Below are positions 54,128 to 64,000 of a stretch of DNA of 64,000 bases, in pieces (position 1 is the first letter of the stretch; every line of letters starts with the position of its first letter). Origin of the DNA: Halocaridina rubra (taxonomy: Eukaryota > Arthropoda > Malacostraca > Decapoda > Atyidae). The position numbers were made by a program, and so were the translations under genes. The notes beneath the pieces are model-generated. The model worked only from the letters and a program-made list of their open reading frames with translations, did not search any database and was not told where the DNA came from. The stretch is taken from the NCBI GenBank assembly GCA_037179515.1, contig JAXCGZ010005728.1:1-64000 (forward strand). The letters are read 5' to 3'.

Positions 54128-56955
54128 GATTGTTATACACAAATGCTGATGGATTAGCTGGTAAGGCAGTAGAATTAAAAGATAGGATTCACAACAGTAA
54201 GGCAGATATAGTAGCAATTACAGAGACTAAGTTGAGTGAGGACATAAACAGTGTCACAGTTTTTCCTAAGGGCTTCAGAATACTAAGGGTTGAAAGATCT
54301 GAGAGGACTGGTGGAGGGATAGCACTGCTCATAAGTGAGAGGATTCAAGTTGAAGAAATAAACTTGGCTATAGAAAGTGAGTTCAGGGAATTTCTTGTTG
54401 CTCGCATAAATACTGGGTCAGAGAGCATTATAATAACTGTTGTATACAACCCACCAAGGAACCAAAATAGGCTTGAAATTTATGAGGAAAGTCATATAGG
54501 TACTATTGAAGTCATAAACTCAGTTGTTAACATGGCACGGGAGATAAAATGTAGGATTTTGATTATGGGAGACTTTAATCATAAAGAGATAGATTGGATA
54601 AATCTTGACCCACACAGTGGTGAGGACTCCTTTGGGGCAAGATTCCTAGATTGCGTACAAGGGAATTTCCTACACCAACATGTAATGGAACCAACAAAGG
54701 CCAGGGGTGGGGATGAGCCATCACTACTTGATCTAGTGTTCACAGATAATGTGTTGGATATTGAAAATATTGAGTATGAACCACCAATTGGAAAGAGTGA
54801 CCACTGTGTGTTGTTGATGGAGTATATCATTGAAGATATTCTTCCTGAGAGTAGAAGCACTGAGGACATGAGGAGGAACTATCCGAAAGGAGATTACATC
54901 AAAATGAATGAGCTTTTTGCAGTTATTGACTGGAGAACCTTATTTTACAACAAATCTGTACAAGAAATGTATGACATCTTTTGTGAGAAATATGGGAAGA
55001 TAGTAGATTGCTGCATACCTGCCACCAAAGTAGGTGTAATTCATGCCAGAGAGAAATGGTTCGATAATGGGTGTAAAAGAGCTAAGGAGTGGAGAGACAA
55101 ATGCTGGAAAAGGTATAGGAGGAGAAAAAACACAAATGCCTGGCAAACCTACAAAAGAGCAAGAAATGACTACCTAAGTAAAAGGAGAGAGGCAGAGAGA
55201 GATTATGAGAGGGACATCACCAGGAAGGCTAAAGAAAATCCCAAGCTTTTCCACAGCTTTATCAGAGGAAAAGTGAAGGTAAAAGAATAGGTTTTAAGGC
55301 TAAAGAGAGCGGATGGAAGCATCACCGAGACGGATGAAGAGATCTGCAAAGAATTGAACAAGGAGTTTCAGTCAGTATTTACAGTAGAAAATACCCCACC
55401 CCCTCAGATTGCAGTGATAGAAGCTCAAGGGCCGGTATTAGAGAACATCAACCTTACAGCCACAGAGGTATGCAAAGCGCTGATGGATTTAGACGTTCAT
55501 AAAGCTACAGGTCCTGATGACATATCCCCCCATGTGCTTAAAAAATGCGCAAACACAATATCAGTGGCACTAAGTATCATATTGAAGGAGTCACTGGAGT
55601 CGGGGGAGATTCCAAGATGCTGGAAACAAGCAAATGTGATACCTATCTTCAAAAAGGGAAGGAGGGATACGGCTCTGAACTATAGACCAGTTTCCTTGAC
55701 CAGCATAGTTTGCAAAGTTATGGAGAAACTACTAAGGAAACATATCTCTCTTCACTTGGAATCCTTCAACTTTTTGTCAGTGAGGCAACATGGCTTCAGA
55801 GTAGGTAGATCAACAGTAACAAACTTATTAGAATTTTATGATGAGGTAAGCCAAATCTTACAGGAAAGAGAGGGGTGGTCAGATTGCATATTCCTAGACT
55901 TCCAGAAAGCGTTTGACACTGTTCCACATGGGAGACTTATTAGGAAGCTGCACTCAATGGCTAGAATAGGTGGAACTGTTTTGGAATGAATAAAAACTTG
56001 CTTAGAAGGAAGGGAACAGAGGGTAAGAGTAAGACACTCAGTGTCTGAATGGAGAAGAGTTAGTAGTGGAGTTCCACAGGGTTCAGTTTTAGGGCCACTT
56101 TTGTTCCTTGTATATGTAAATGACCTACCAGAGTCTGTAAATTCATTCATGAATATGTTTGCAGATGATGCAAAGATTGTGAAGAAAGTAAAAAACGAGA
56201 ACAATGGTAGAGAACTTCAGGAGGATCTAAATAATCTGCATGAGTGGTCAGAAAAGTGGCTAATGAAATTCAATACCTCAAAATGTAAGGTAATGAGAAT
56301 GGGTACAAGTGCAAGAAGGCCCAAGCTTGACTACTCGGTTGCTGGAGTACAACTTCAAGAGACAGAAAATGAGAGAGACCTAGGAGTAAACATACTGGCA
56401 GATTTGTCTCCAGAAATACATATAAATGGCATAGTAAGGGCAGCATATGCATTCTTATCAAATGTAAGGGTAGCCTTCAGGCACATGGACAAGGAAATGT
56501 TCAGAAATATTTATGTAACCTATGTGAGGCCAAAACTCGAATATGCAGCCCCCTTTTGGAATCCGCACTTGAAAAAGCACATAGCTAAGCTTGAAAAAGT
56601 TCAAAGACATACCACGAAACTGGTGCCAGAAATACGCAATCTCAGTTATGATGAGAGGCTGAGGGAATTAGACTTACCATCACTCGAAGCTAGAAGAGTA
56701 AGGGGGGATATGGTGACAGTCTTTAAATTCCTTCATGGTTATGATAGAGTGGATAGGGATCGATATTTCGATATGGCTGGCTCTAGAACTAGAGGTCATA
56801 GTTTGAAGCTTCGTAAGAAAACTTCTTTGCAGGATGTAAGGAAATACTTTTTCAGTGTAAGAGTAGTTGATAATTGGAATTCGCTAAGCGAGGAGGTAGT
56901 TAATGCTATCTCAATCCATAGTTTTAAGGACAGGTAGGATAAGTATCACTAAGTC
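54034..56955 (+). pseudogene. Family A ORF2: endonuclease and RT, three nonsense mutations
   Basis: The open frame begins at 54034, overlaps ORF1 by 94 nt in the -1 frame, and has no ATG before the first endonuclease motif LRLLYTNADGLAGK. Endonuclease: ITETKLSED, MGDFNHKEIDW, GKSDHCVLLM. A basic linker (KRYRRRKNTNAWQTYKRAR) precedes RT: VIPIFKKGRRD, NYRPVSLTSIV, FLDFQKAFDTVPH, GVPQGSVLGPLLF, FADDAKI (about 56155). The C-terminal domain ends near DRYDKYH. Lesions: CAG-to-TAG at 55288, TGG-to-TGA near 55987, TAT-to-TAG near 56936. Otherwise open; about 960 codons, typical for CR1/L2-like ORF2. Confidence 0.9.
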
Positions 56956-57030
56956 TAAAATGGAACCGATCAGGAGACGGGAAGATACGAGCTTTGGGCT
57001 CTTTCCCGTAAACACAATTAGGTAATCACA

Positions 57031-57489
57031 TTATACATACACCCATATTGCTACATTAAGATATACAAACACTTCCATCACCTTAAAAAGCGATCCATCA
57101 CAGTGATGTAATGACTTATCTCATGTGTACCACTTTTAAATCGTTAAAAAGTAAAATACTCTTTGCAATGAACAATTTTTTATACCTATCTGTACACTGT
57201 GCAGGCAATGCTAGCCTTCTTCCAGACCTTAAAAAAGTGTAACAGTTGTGCAGTGGATGGGTTCGATCCTACGTGATCTTTTCTACTTGTTTTATTACTC
57301 CTTCCTGATACAGAGTGTCTAGTGGTTCAGGAACTGCCCATAATTTCGGGCTCTTTTTAACAATTATCAAAAGCATATTCTTCTTGTCTTTTTATGTAAA
57401 TTTCCCATACCATGTGGTTAATGAGAAGTTGCTTACAGCTTCAATAATGGATTTATAGAACAAACTAATTATCTTCCTACTTATGTATA
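57031..57489. other. No supported feature
   Basis: AT-rich. A B-box-like GGGTTCGATCC at about 57258 lacks an A-box or stem, and a weak gypsy-like antisense translation near 57300-57420 was not convincing. Confidence 0.25.
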
Positions 57490-58195
57490 CATTATTTAGC
57501 ATACGCATAAAATGAAGCCAATGGTTACATTTATTTTACATTGTGGGCAACCATAAAAGTTTGCAATGCCATTAGGGCAAAATTACTTATTAATTATTTG
57601 TACTTTATATGGTAAAACACTATATTTACGATAAAGGGAGGATCTACGAGATAAATACAGTATTCATTCACTTTTGGTTAGCAAGAAATATTTGCAATGC
57701 AAAAGGGGCCTAACCACCTTTCGAAGTATTTGCAACTTATAACTCAAAGCACTTTATCCCCAATATATGAAGAATCAGCAAGGTAAATACAGTATGTATT
57801 CATTAAATTGTGGTTAACAAGAAACATTGGCAAAGCCAACAGGGTAAAATTACTCTTTAATTATTTGCAGTTTATAACAAAACACTTTAGTTAAATGATT
57901 AATTATTTGCAATTTATATAGTGAATCACTTTATTTACGTGTTTTGATGTAAAACACTTTATTTACGATGATAGAAAAGGGTGAAATGAAATTAGAATTC
58001 GTTTGGAAAAAGTGACTGATTTTTACATGGTTAGAAGCAATCTTCTGAGGATGAGATTTTTGTTTGGCACATTCAATGAAAGAAATTTCTTATCAATGTA
58101 TATCAGCAGAAATTTCCAGGTCAAGATACTAAATTAAGTAATAAGGCATCTACTACAGCCTCTGGTGACTTTGAATGAAACACTCTGTCACACTA
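57490..58195 (-). repeat. Family F repeat with internal deletion, antisense
   Basis: Minus strand: 5' end TGTGACAGAGTG (58195) and CACCAGAGGCTGTAGTAG, then a jump to the later block CTCAGAAGATTGCT and the minisatellite (57975-57490). About 1 kb present in 60783-62922 is missing. The minisatellite holds three to four units here. Confidence 0.65.
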
Positions 58196-58486
58196 TCCCA
58201 CAACAAAAGTGTCAAAAAATATTAAGGGTTTCACTGGCACATGCTCATAACTGAGATTGCACAATCCTGGCGCCAATTTCATGGCATGTCTTTGATCATT
58301 TTCCAGCTTAACTATGTGCTTTTTCGAGTGTAAATTTCAAAAGGAGGCTGCATATTCAAGCTTTGGCCTCACTTAGGTTACATATATATTTCTGAACATT
58401 TCCTTGTCCATGTACCTTCAGGCACATGTACAAGGAAATTGCTAAGAAATTGCTAAGAAAGCATAAGCTGCCCTTACTGTAGTATA

Positions 58487-58869
58487 TTCTAAATAAAAAT
58501 TGTTACTAAACTATTTCTCTCGATGTCCAAATGAAATCCTACATTTTAAAAGAAGAAGAGTAAGCATCATAATATGAGGGGCCCCTCTCCAGCGTGTTGT
58601 TCACTGGCATACGACCTAAGAGTGCCTGTGTCTCGCTCTAGTCTCTATTCCTCATTTTCCTAATCTCACTCATACTTCCATCTATGTGGATCCCGTAGGT
58701 AGTCACTAACCAAACCTTACCCTTGAGAAAGTATTGAACGGGTAATATAAACAATTGCCCAACCTCCGATAAGCAACGGAAAGCATTTTTCCTATTTACT
58801 ATTTTGGACACCTACTATTATATTCTTTGTATTACTGTTATATTATGTTTTGTACCTTAAGCTAAAGGG
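58487..58869. mobile_element. 383-bp insertion of unknown type in the old family A copy
   Basis: Lies between TACTGTAGTATA (58475-58486) and TACTATACTATA (58870-58881), 12-bp near-repeats that look like a decayed target duplication. Family A sequence continues on both sides. The insert has no ORF, no terminal inverted repeats that I can see, and no second copy in the window. Confidence 0.45.
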
Positions 58870-58988
58870 TACTATACTATAATGGCATTTATATGCATGC
58901 ACTTCTGGAAACAAAGCTGCCAGTATGTTTTCTCCTATATTTTTCTTATTCTTTGTCTATTGAAGTTCTGCTCCTGCTCTTAAGCTTC

Positions 58989-59237
58989 GGCATAAGGGAA
59001 GTAAGGAAGCCGATCAAGCCGCCAAACAAGCCACTCTTAGAGCAGAAATCGAAATATCTCTGCCTCCTGGGATTCAACAGATAAAAAACAAAGCCACCAA
59101 GTCACTCCTTAACACCTTAATAACTAAACACAACCTGTGCACAGACATTGGCTCCCCCTCCACCTGGTGGTACAAAGCCACCACTGATCTTCAGCGAATC
59201 ACCCTGCCTAAGAAGCTTCGACGAAGCACAGCGGTAA
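58989..59237 (+). mobile_element. Family B copy 6, 250-bp internal fragment
   Basis: Encodes the end of RNase H and the following region (ADQAAKQATLRAEI, SLLNTLITKHNLCTDIGSP), ending at KKLRRSTA without the 3' UTR. A fragment lacking the 3' end does not fit simple retrotransposition; it may be what remains after a deletion or repair event. Confidence 0.75.
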
Positions 59238-59570
59238 GCCCTATCTTTCCTGTAAGATTCAGCTTACCTCATCATAAAAGTCTAATAAGTTTGTTACTGC
59301 TGATCTACCTTATCTGAACACATGCTATCTCACTGACAAAAGATGAGAGATTCCAATTGAAGAGAGATGTGTTTTCTTAGTAGTTTTTTCCATAACTTTA
59401 CAAATTATGCTGGTCTAGAAAACAGGTCATTAGTTTAGAGCCGCATCCCTCTTTCCCTTTTTGAAGATAGGTACCACGTTCGCTTGTTTCCAGCATCTTG
59501 GAATCTCCCCAGATTCCAGCGACTTTACAAATATGCTACATAGCACTGCCGATATAGATTTAGAGCATTT

Positions 59571-60550
59571 CTAAAGTACATAAGGGGATATATCATCAGG
59601 ACCAGTAGCTGTATGGGCATCTAATTCCATCAGCACTTTGCATTCCTTTGTGACTGAAAAGATGATGTTCTCTAATACTGGCCGATGATCTATCTCTGCA
59701 ATCTGAAGGGGTGGGGTATTTTCAGCTGTAAATACTGACTGCAACTTCTTGTTCAATTCTTTGCAGATCTCTTTATCCATCTCAGTGATGCTTCCATCCA
59801 TCCTCTTTAGCTTTAAAACCTGTTCTTTGACCTTCAATTTTCCTCTGATAAAACTGTGGAAAAGTTTAGGATTTTCTTTAGCCTTCCTGGTGATATCTCT
59901 ATCATAGTCTCTCTCTGCCTCTCTTCTTTTACATAGGTAATCATTTCTTGCTCTTTTATAAATCTGCCAGGCATTTATGCATTTTCTCCTCCTATACCTT
60001 TACCAGCATTTGTCTCTTCACTACTCAGTTCTCTTACACACATTATTGAACCAGTTTTCTCTAGCATAAACTACTTGTATTTTGGTGGAAGGTATGCAAC
60101 AATCTACTATCTTCCTATGTTACTCACAAAAGATGTCGTACATATCTTCTACAGTTTTATTGTTAAATAAGGTTCTCCAGTCAATAACTGCAAAAAGCTC
60201 ATTATTTCTGATGTAATTTTCTTTTGGATAGTTCCTCCTCATGTCCTCAGTGCCTCTACATTCAGTCAGGTCATCATCGATGATATACTCCATCAACAAC
60301 ACACAGTGGTTACTCTTTCCAATTGGTGGCTCTTACTCAATTTTACAATATCCAGCACATTATCTCTGAATACTATATCAAGCATTAATGGCTCATCCAC
60401 ACCCCTGGCGCTCGTTGATTTCAGTACATCTTGGTGTAGGAAATTTCCTTGTACACTGTCTAGAAATCTTGCCCCAAATGAGTTCTCCCCACTTTGTGGG
60501 GCAAGATTTATCCAATCTATCTCTCTTTGATTAAAATCTCCCATGATCAA
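59571..60550 (-). pseudogene. Old family A ORF2 fragments: endonuclease end to RT start
   Basis: Three readable blocks: 60550-60293 (MGDFNQREIDW and LMLDIVFRDNVLD, endonuclease), 60302-60120 (YIIDDDLTECRGTEDMRRN, linker) and 59837-59571 (KVKEQVLKLKRMDGS to TATGPDDISPY, RT N-terminus). Shifts separate them. Confidence 0.75.
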
Positions 60551-60782
60551 AATTCTACATTTTCTCTCACATGCAATTTTAACAACTGAGTTTATGACTT
60601 CAATATTATCAATATGACTTTCCTCATAAACTTCAAACCTATTATGGTTCCTTTGTGGGTTATATACAATATTATTATAATGATCTCTGACCCAGTATTT
60701 ATGCGAGCAACAAGAAATTCCTTGAACTCACTTTCAATAGCGAATTTTATTTTTTCAACTTGAAATCTTTCACTTATGAGCA

Positions 60783-62922
60783 GCGTGACAGTGTTTTCTT
60801 CTTAGGCACCAGAGGTCTTTATAAATATCTTATTAGTACAGATATCACTGTCTTTTTTGTTTTTTACTAAAAAAATTCTCACTCCTTGCCTTTTGCAGAT
60901 TATGATTATTTACACTTTATATTTCAGCTTATAGCTAATCTTAAATATATCTTATTTAATATTTTTGAACGTGTAGATAGCATGATCCAAATATAAAAAT
61001 CTCCTTCCCATTACTTTGTTCTCTGCTTTTCTCTTGTGTAGTGATAACGTATCTTGTAAATACGTTTTTTACACAATATTCTTATAATAAAATAGCTCTT
61101 GTTGATAAATTTTTTATATTTAAAAAATTGCTCTTGCTGATAATTTTGCTATAAATTTGACCCTGCTGACATGCAATCAGCCTGTCTAGATACATTTTAG
61201 TATCTTCTTTATTATTTGAATAGCTAAAAGTCCGTCTCCTGTGACGCAAAGAACGTTCTAGAGGTTGTTCGCCAGAAACCTTTTTTGCCCATAATATTTC
61301 TAGTTTTATCGTATTTGCTTCTGCTTGTTGCACCTAAAATGCTGTCTCTCCCTTGCATCTCTGCCAGAATTGCCTGCCAAGGGCCACCACTATAGTAGCC
61401 CTCAAATATTATATGAACGAGTTACCAGGAGGAACATTGAATCGTCCTCATTTGGTGGGCAAACATCCCAGAGGCAAGATCTCACCTCAGCAGTCAAGCT
61501 TACTTCACACCTTATTTATGTGGTGTCTTCACAGGAATTCATCTGGCACAAACAAGGTGAAAGATAGTGTATGGTAAAGCTCGTTGGTCAAGCAAATTGG
61601 GAATTCGAGAAACTGGTTGAATTCATTACTGGTTAAATAGTTTACTGGTCAAATCCTACGAAAATTTTCTTAGATTCCATTCCCATACAAAACAAACTCT
61701 TGTAGATTACCTAACTGGAATCTCATTTGTCAAACTTAATTCCTTGACCATTAAATTACCGCCGATATACATTGATAAGAAATTACTTTCAGTGAATGTC
61801 CCAAACTAAGATCTCATCCTCAGAAGATTGCTTATTACCACATAAAAGTCTATCCCTTTTTCCTAACAAATTCTAATATCATTTCACCCCTTTCTATCAT
61901 CGTAAATAAAGTGTTTTACATCAACACTCGTAAATAAAGTTATTTACTATATAAATTGCAAATAATTAATCATTTATCTAAAGTGTTTTATGCTATAAAC
62001 CGCAAATAAGTAACAAGTAATTTTATTCTGTTGGCTTTGTAAATGTTTCTTGTTAACCACAATTTATTGAATACCTACTGTATTTATCTTGCTGACTCTT
62101 CATATATTGGGGATAAAGAATTTTGAGTTAAAAGTTGCAAATACTTCAAAAGGTAGTTTTGCCCATTTTGCATTGCAAATATTTCTTGCTAACCAAAATT
62201 GAATGAATACTGTATTTATATATTGTAGATTCTCCCTGTATCGTAAATAAAGGGTTTTACCATATAAATTGCAAATAATTAATAAGTAATTTTGCCGAAT
62301 TGGCATTGCAAAATTTGTTGTCGCCCACGATTTAAGGAATACATACTGCATTTGTCTCACTTTTTCTTCATTTATTGTGAATAAATTGTTTTACTCTAAT
62401 GACGGCAAATAATTAATAGTTTTGTATATGTTCTTATGGTACTGTAAATATTTCTGATTAGTTGTGACTAACCAATAGATTTTCATCCAGTAGAATAATA
62501 TTGGAAACTCATTATTTGTGTGCTTGTGCCTTCAGTTTTCCAATTATCAACTGTGTGTCATTTTTGATTCTGCAATTGCGTGTTCTCTATTCTACTCTGC
62601 CTGTGTGACAGAGGTGATCGTCGAGTTGAGGCCAAAGTCTTGGCATCCCTCTGTGGTGCCAGGAATCGAAATCGTGTTCACCACCTCCGGGATTCGAGGC
62701 AGCATTCCATAAATTTACATTTTAAATTTGCTCCAGCTTTCCAAAAATTAATTAAATTTTTTTTAATGTTTCATTGCATTTCCAAAATTAAAAGAAAGTT
62801 GAATTCTGAGTTTCATTTAACCGAGTAGTAGTAGCCCAGGTGGGGTGTTCAAGTACAGTAATATCTGTCCTGTCTGTTTGTAAGCTCTAAACCGAGTTCA
62901 GTACTTTGAGTCCCCTTAATAT
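60783..62922 (+). repeat. Family F repeat, longest contiguous copy
   Basis: From CGTGACAGTG to the 3' end GAGTCCCCTTA. It lacks the D-E segment. It contains the minisatellite (61900-62470) and a CTCCGGGATTCGAGG block near 62685. No terminal inverted repeats and no coding capacity; class unknown. It starts exactly at the end of the old family A copy. Confidence 0.65.
61900..62470 (+). repeat. About 140-bp minisatellite, four imperfect units
   Basis: Units begin near 61910, 62105, 62238 and 62378 with (G)TAAATAAAG-like text and include TTGCAAATAATTAAT, TTTTGCC...TTGGCATTGCAAAT and ACCAAAATT..ATGAATAC. Spacing is not uniform because of indels. Confidence 0.65.
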
Positions 62923-63713
62923 AGAAACTAAACACTCCCCACAATAGAAAATATGACGCCCGAACAAGGACTCGAACAGAGAGACTGATTTTGACAAACT
63001 TATTCTTATTTTGCATTTAAACATTGCACATGAAACCCGATTACCATTAGCTCGTATAATTGAAATGAATGAATCTTAGGATAGCACAAATTTTTATCGC
63101 TAGAGACGATGCATATCAGATTTTTTTTTTTAATTTTCAAAATTAATTACAGTAACTGATATTTTCCTTGTTTACTGTGTGGTAGAAAAAATTTCAGGAA
63201 ATCTGCCTGGTATTGTGGTAACAGAAGTAAGAAATTTTTGCATGATGAGAACACGTATTATTTAAGATTTCATTTATTTGCATGATGAGATTGAGTTTTA
63301 ATGCATTAATGTTTAATTTATCCTTTAAAGGGTGAGATTTGTTAAGAATTGTTTATATTTCTTTGGGATTTAGGAATTGTTAGTAAGCATATTAAGTATT
63401 TTGCTTATAAATGAGTTTTTATATTCTAGCATTGGCTGCACATAGATTTGGAAGAAAAACTTTGGTGACGTTTGTTGAGCCTACGCTAAGCTCTTCATGC
63501 GTCTTAGTTGTCATTAAAAAATAAATTTTCTCATTATTAGTAGACACATGTGCAATTTGGCTGCCTTGAAAGCCGTTAGCATATCTTTGATGTATTATGC
63601 AGAGGATCTGTGCCCTTTTGGCAGCACTCCAGAATTTTACTTTCGATATTTTACTTGTTGGAACTGCCATATATGCGCTAATACGCAGGAACGACCCCTA
63701 TTCTTTATGTGTT
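62923..63713. other. No supported feature
   Basis: AT-rich DNA. A minus-strand frame of 83 codons (63670-63419) shows no recognisable motif and I do not call it. Confidence 0.25.
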
Positions 63714-64000
63714 TGTATTCTCTTGCAACGGGTGCTTGTCCATAAAATTCGTTGTTGATCATTCCTTTCATTTGCACCATAACCGCAGGTACTGCCGCAT
63801 TTTGCTGTTAAGCAAGTACAACTGCCATCCTGTATAACCAGTGTTTCATGCACTGCTTTGCAACATTTTGCTGCTGTTGCAGCAAAATGCAACAGTATAC
63901 TGAAGTTTTGTGGTCACCATTACGTTTAAGTTTGAACTGTGGTGTTGATTTTTTTTTCTGTTCCTTCATTCTTATTTTACTACTGTAGAGATTTTTTTTT
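63714..64000 (+). repeat. G1-type LTR-like segment and leader, cut by the window end
   Basis: TGTATTCTCTTGCAACGGGT opens it, as at 3072. The block through GTTTCATGCACTGC and the T-rich leader with ACTGTAGAGATTT follows. One stretch near 63880 differs (AGCAAAATGCAACAG in place of the GTTGAGTCACTTTCA block). A gag start would be expected about 70 bp beyond the window. Confidence 0.6.

Larger units (their letters stand above)
53065..57029 (+). mobile_element. Family A copy, most complete, third of the stack
   Basis: Starts within codon 8 or so of ORF1 (compare the start at 1138) and ends with one tail unit, 3965 bp. It directly follows about 30 bp of CA-rich DNA after the previous copy's tail. 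Reference copy for the family in this window. Confidence 0.92.
58240..60782 (-). mobile_element. Old family A copy, antisense, with two insertions
   Basis: Minus-strand pieces in correct family order: endonuclease and early RT at 60782-59238 (GDFNQREIDWINLAP-like, TATGPDDISPYVL), a family B fragment at 59237-58989, RT thumb at 58988-58870 (VNILAD-like), a 383-bp unknown insertion, then 58486-58240 (RHMDKE-like, decayed VRPKLEYA). The 3' end is not recognised. Many stops; clearly older than the plus-strand copies. Confidence 0.7.

Noticed and set aside
57240..57420. B-box-like GGGTTCGATCC and a weak gypsy-like antisense translation
   Set aside because: There is no A-box at the right distance, no clover-leaf pairing, and the translation has no catalytic motif.
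62660..62705. CTCCGGGATTCGAGG block in F resembling a tRNA T-arm
   Set aside because: No A-box or acceptor stem could be paired with it; a SINE head is not supported here, unlike at 35242.
62580..62828. 82-codon frame in F, also present at 48274-48026 on the minus strand with the same length
   Set aside because: It lacks an ATG at the start, and the differences between the two copies that I compared are almost all amino-acid changing. It reads as shared repeat DNA, not a conserved protein.
63419..63670. 83-codon minus-strand frame
   Set aside because: It has no recognisable motif, lies in AT-rich DNA and has no second copy or context to support it.

Overview
The window looks like a transposon graveyard from the nuclear genome of an invertebrate animal. 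An arthropod, most probably a crustacean, is my guess from the types of element, the AT-rich unique DNA and the AT and TTA microsatellites; no species can be named. I found no host protein gene, rRNA, tRNA gene or CRISPR array. Nearly every long reading frame belongs to a retrotransposon, and almost all carry stops or frameshifts. The names A, B, F and G1-G4 are mine.

Family A is a non-LTR element of the CR1/L2-like group. ORF1 is a coiled-coil protein without zinc knuckles; ORF2 is endonuclease plus reverse transcriptase (FADD box) without RNase H; the 3' end is a run of a 14-bp unit, AATTAGGTAATCAC. Copies: 113-1138 (-), 1727-1796 (+, remnant), 3697-5242, 16218-16667, 36394-40294, 42737-42832, 48785-49514, 49566-53035 and 53065-57029 (all +), plus two old antisense copies at 45066-47150 and 58240-60782. 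Family B is an I/Jockey-like non-LTR element: ORF1 with CCHC knuckles, ORF2 with endonuclease, reverse transcriptase (YADD) and RNase H. It has modular 5' leader repeats and a 3' UTR of about 70-bp repeats. Copies: 8698-15028 (-), 18208-20112 (+), 20379-26612 (+, nearly intact), 26867-33550 (+), 45310-46247 (-) and 58989-59237 (+).

LTR elements: G1 (2126-16212, +) has its LTR/leader/gag head repeated three times in tandem, then protease, integrase, a family B insertion, and finally reverse transcriptase and RNase H. The 9-bp target duplication around the B insertion shows that integrase lay directly upstream of reverse transcriptase before that insertion. This is a copia-like pol order in a Ty3/gypsy-type element, as in the Gmr1 lineage. 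G2 (about 35199-41178, -) carries gag, knuckles, protease and reverse transcriptase, and is interrupted by a family A copy and a tRNA-derived SINE. G3 (43684-44630, +) and G4 (41500-42360, -) are gypsy remnants. Another G1-type LTR/leader begins at 63714.

The rest is family F, a composite repeat of unknown class with an internal minisatellite of about 140 bp, seen around 17325, 26664 to 35198, 47177-48420, 57490-58195 and 60783-62922. Insertions nest repeatedly (A in G1 and G2, B in G1, F and old A copies, SINE in G2), which gives a relative chronology. The features most worth checking are the G1 domain order, the AUG-less -1 frame of family A ORF2, the modular 5' leaders and 3' UTR repeats of family B, and the stack of family A insertions in one AC-rich microsatellite.
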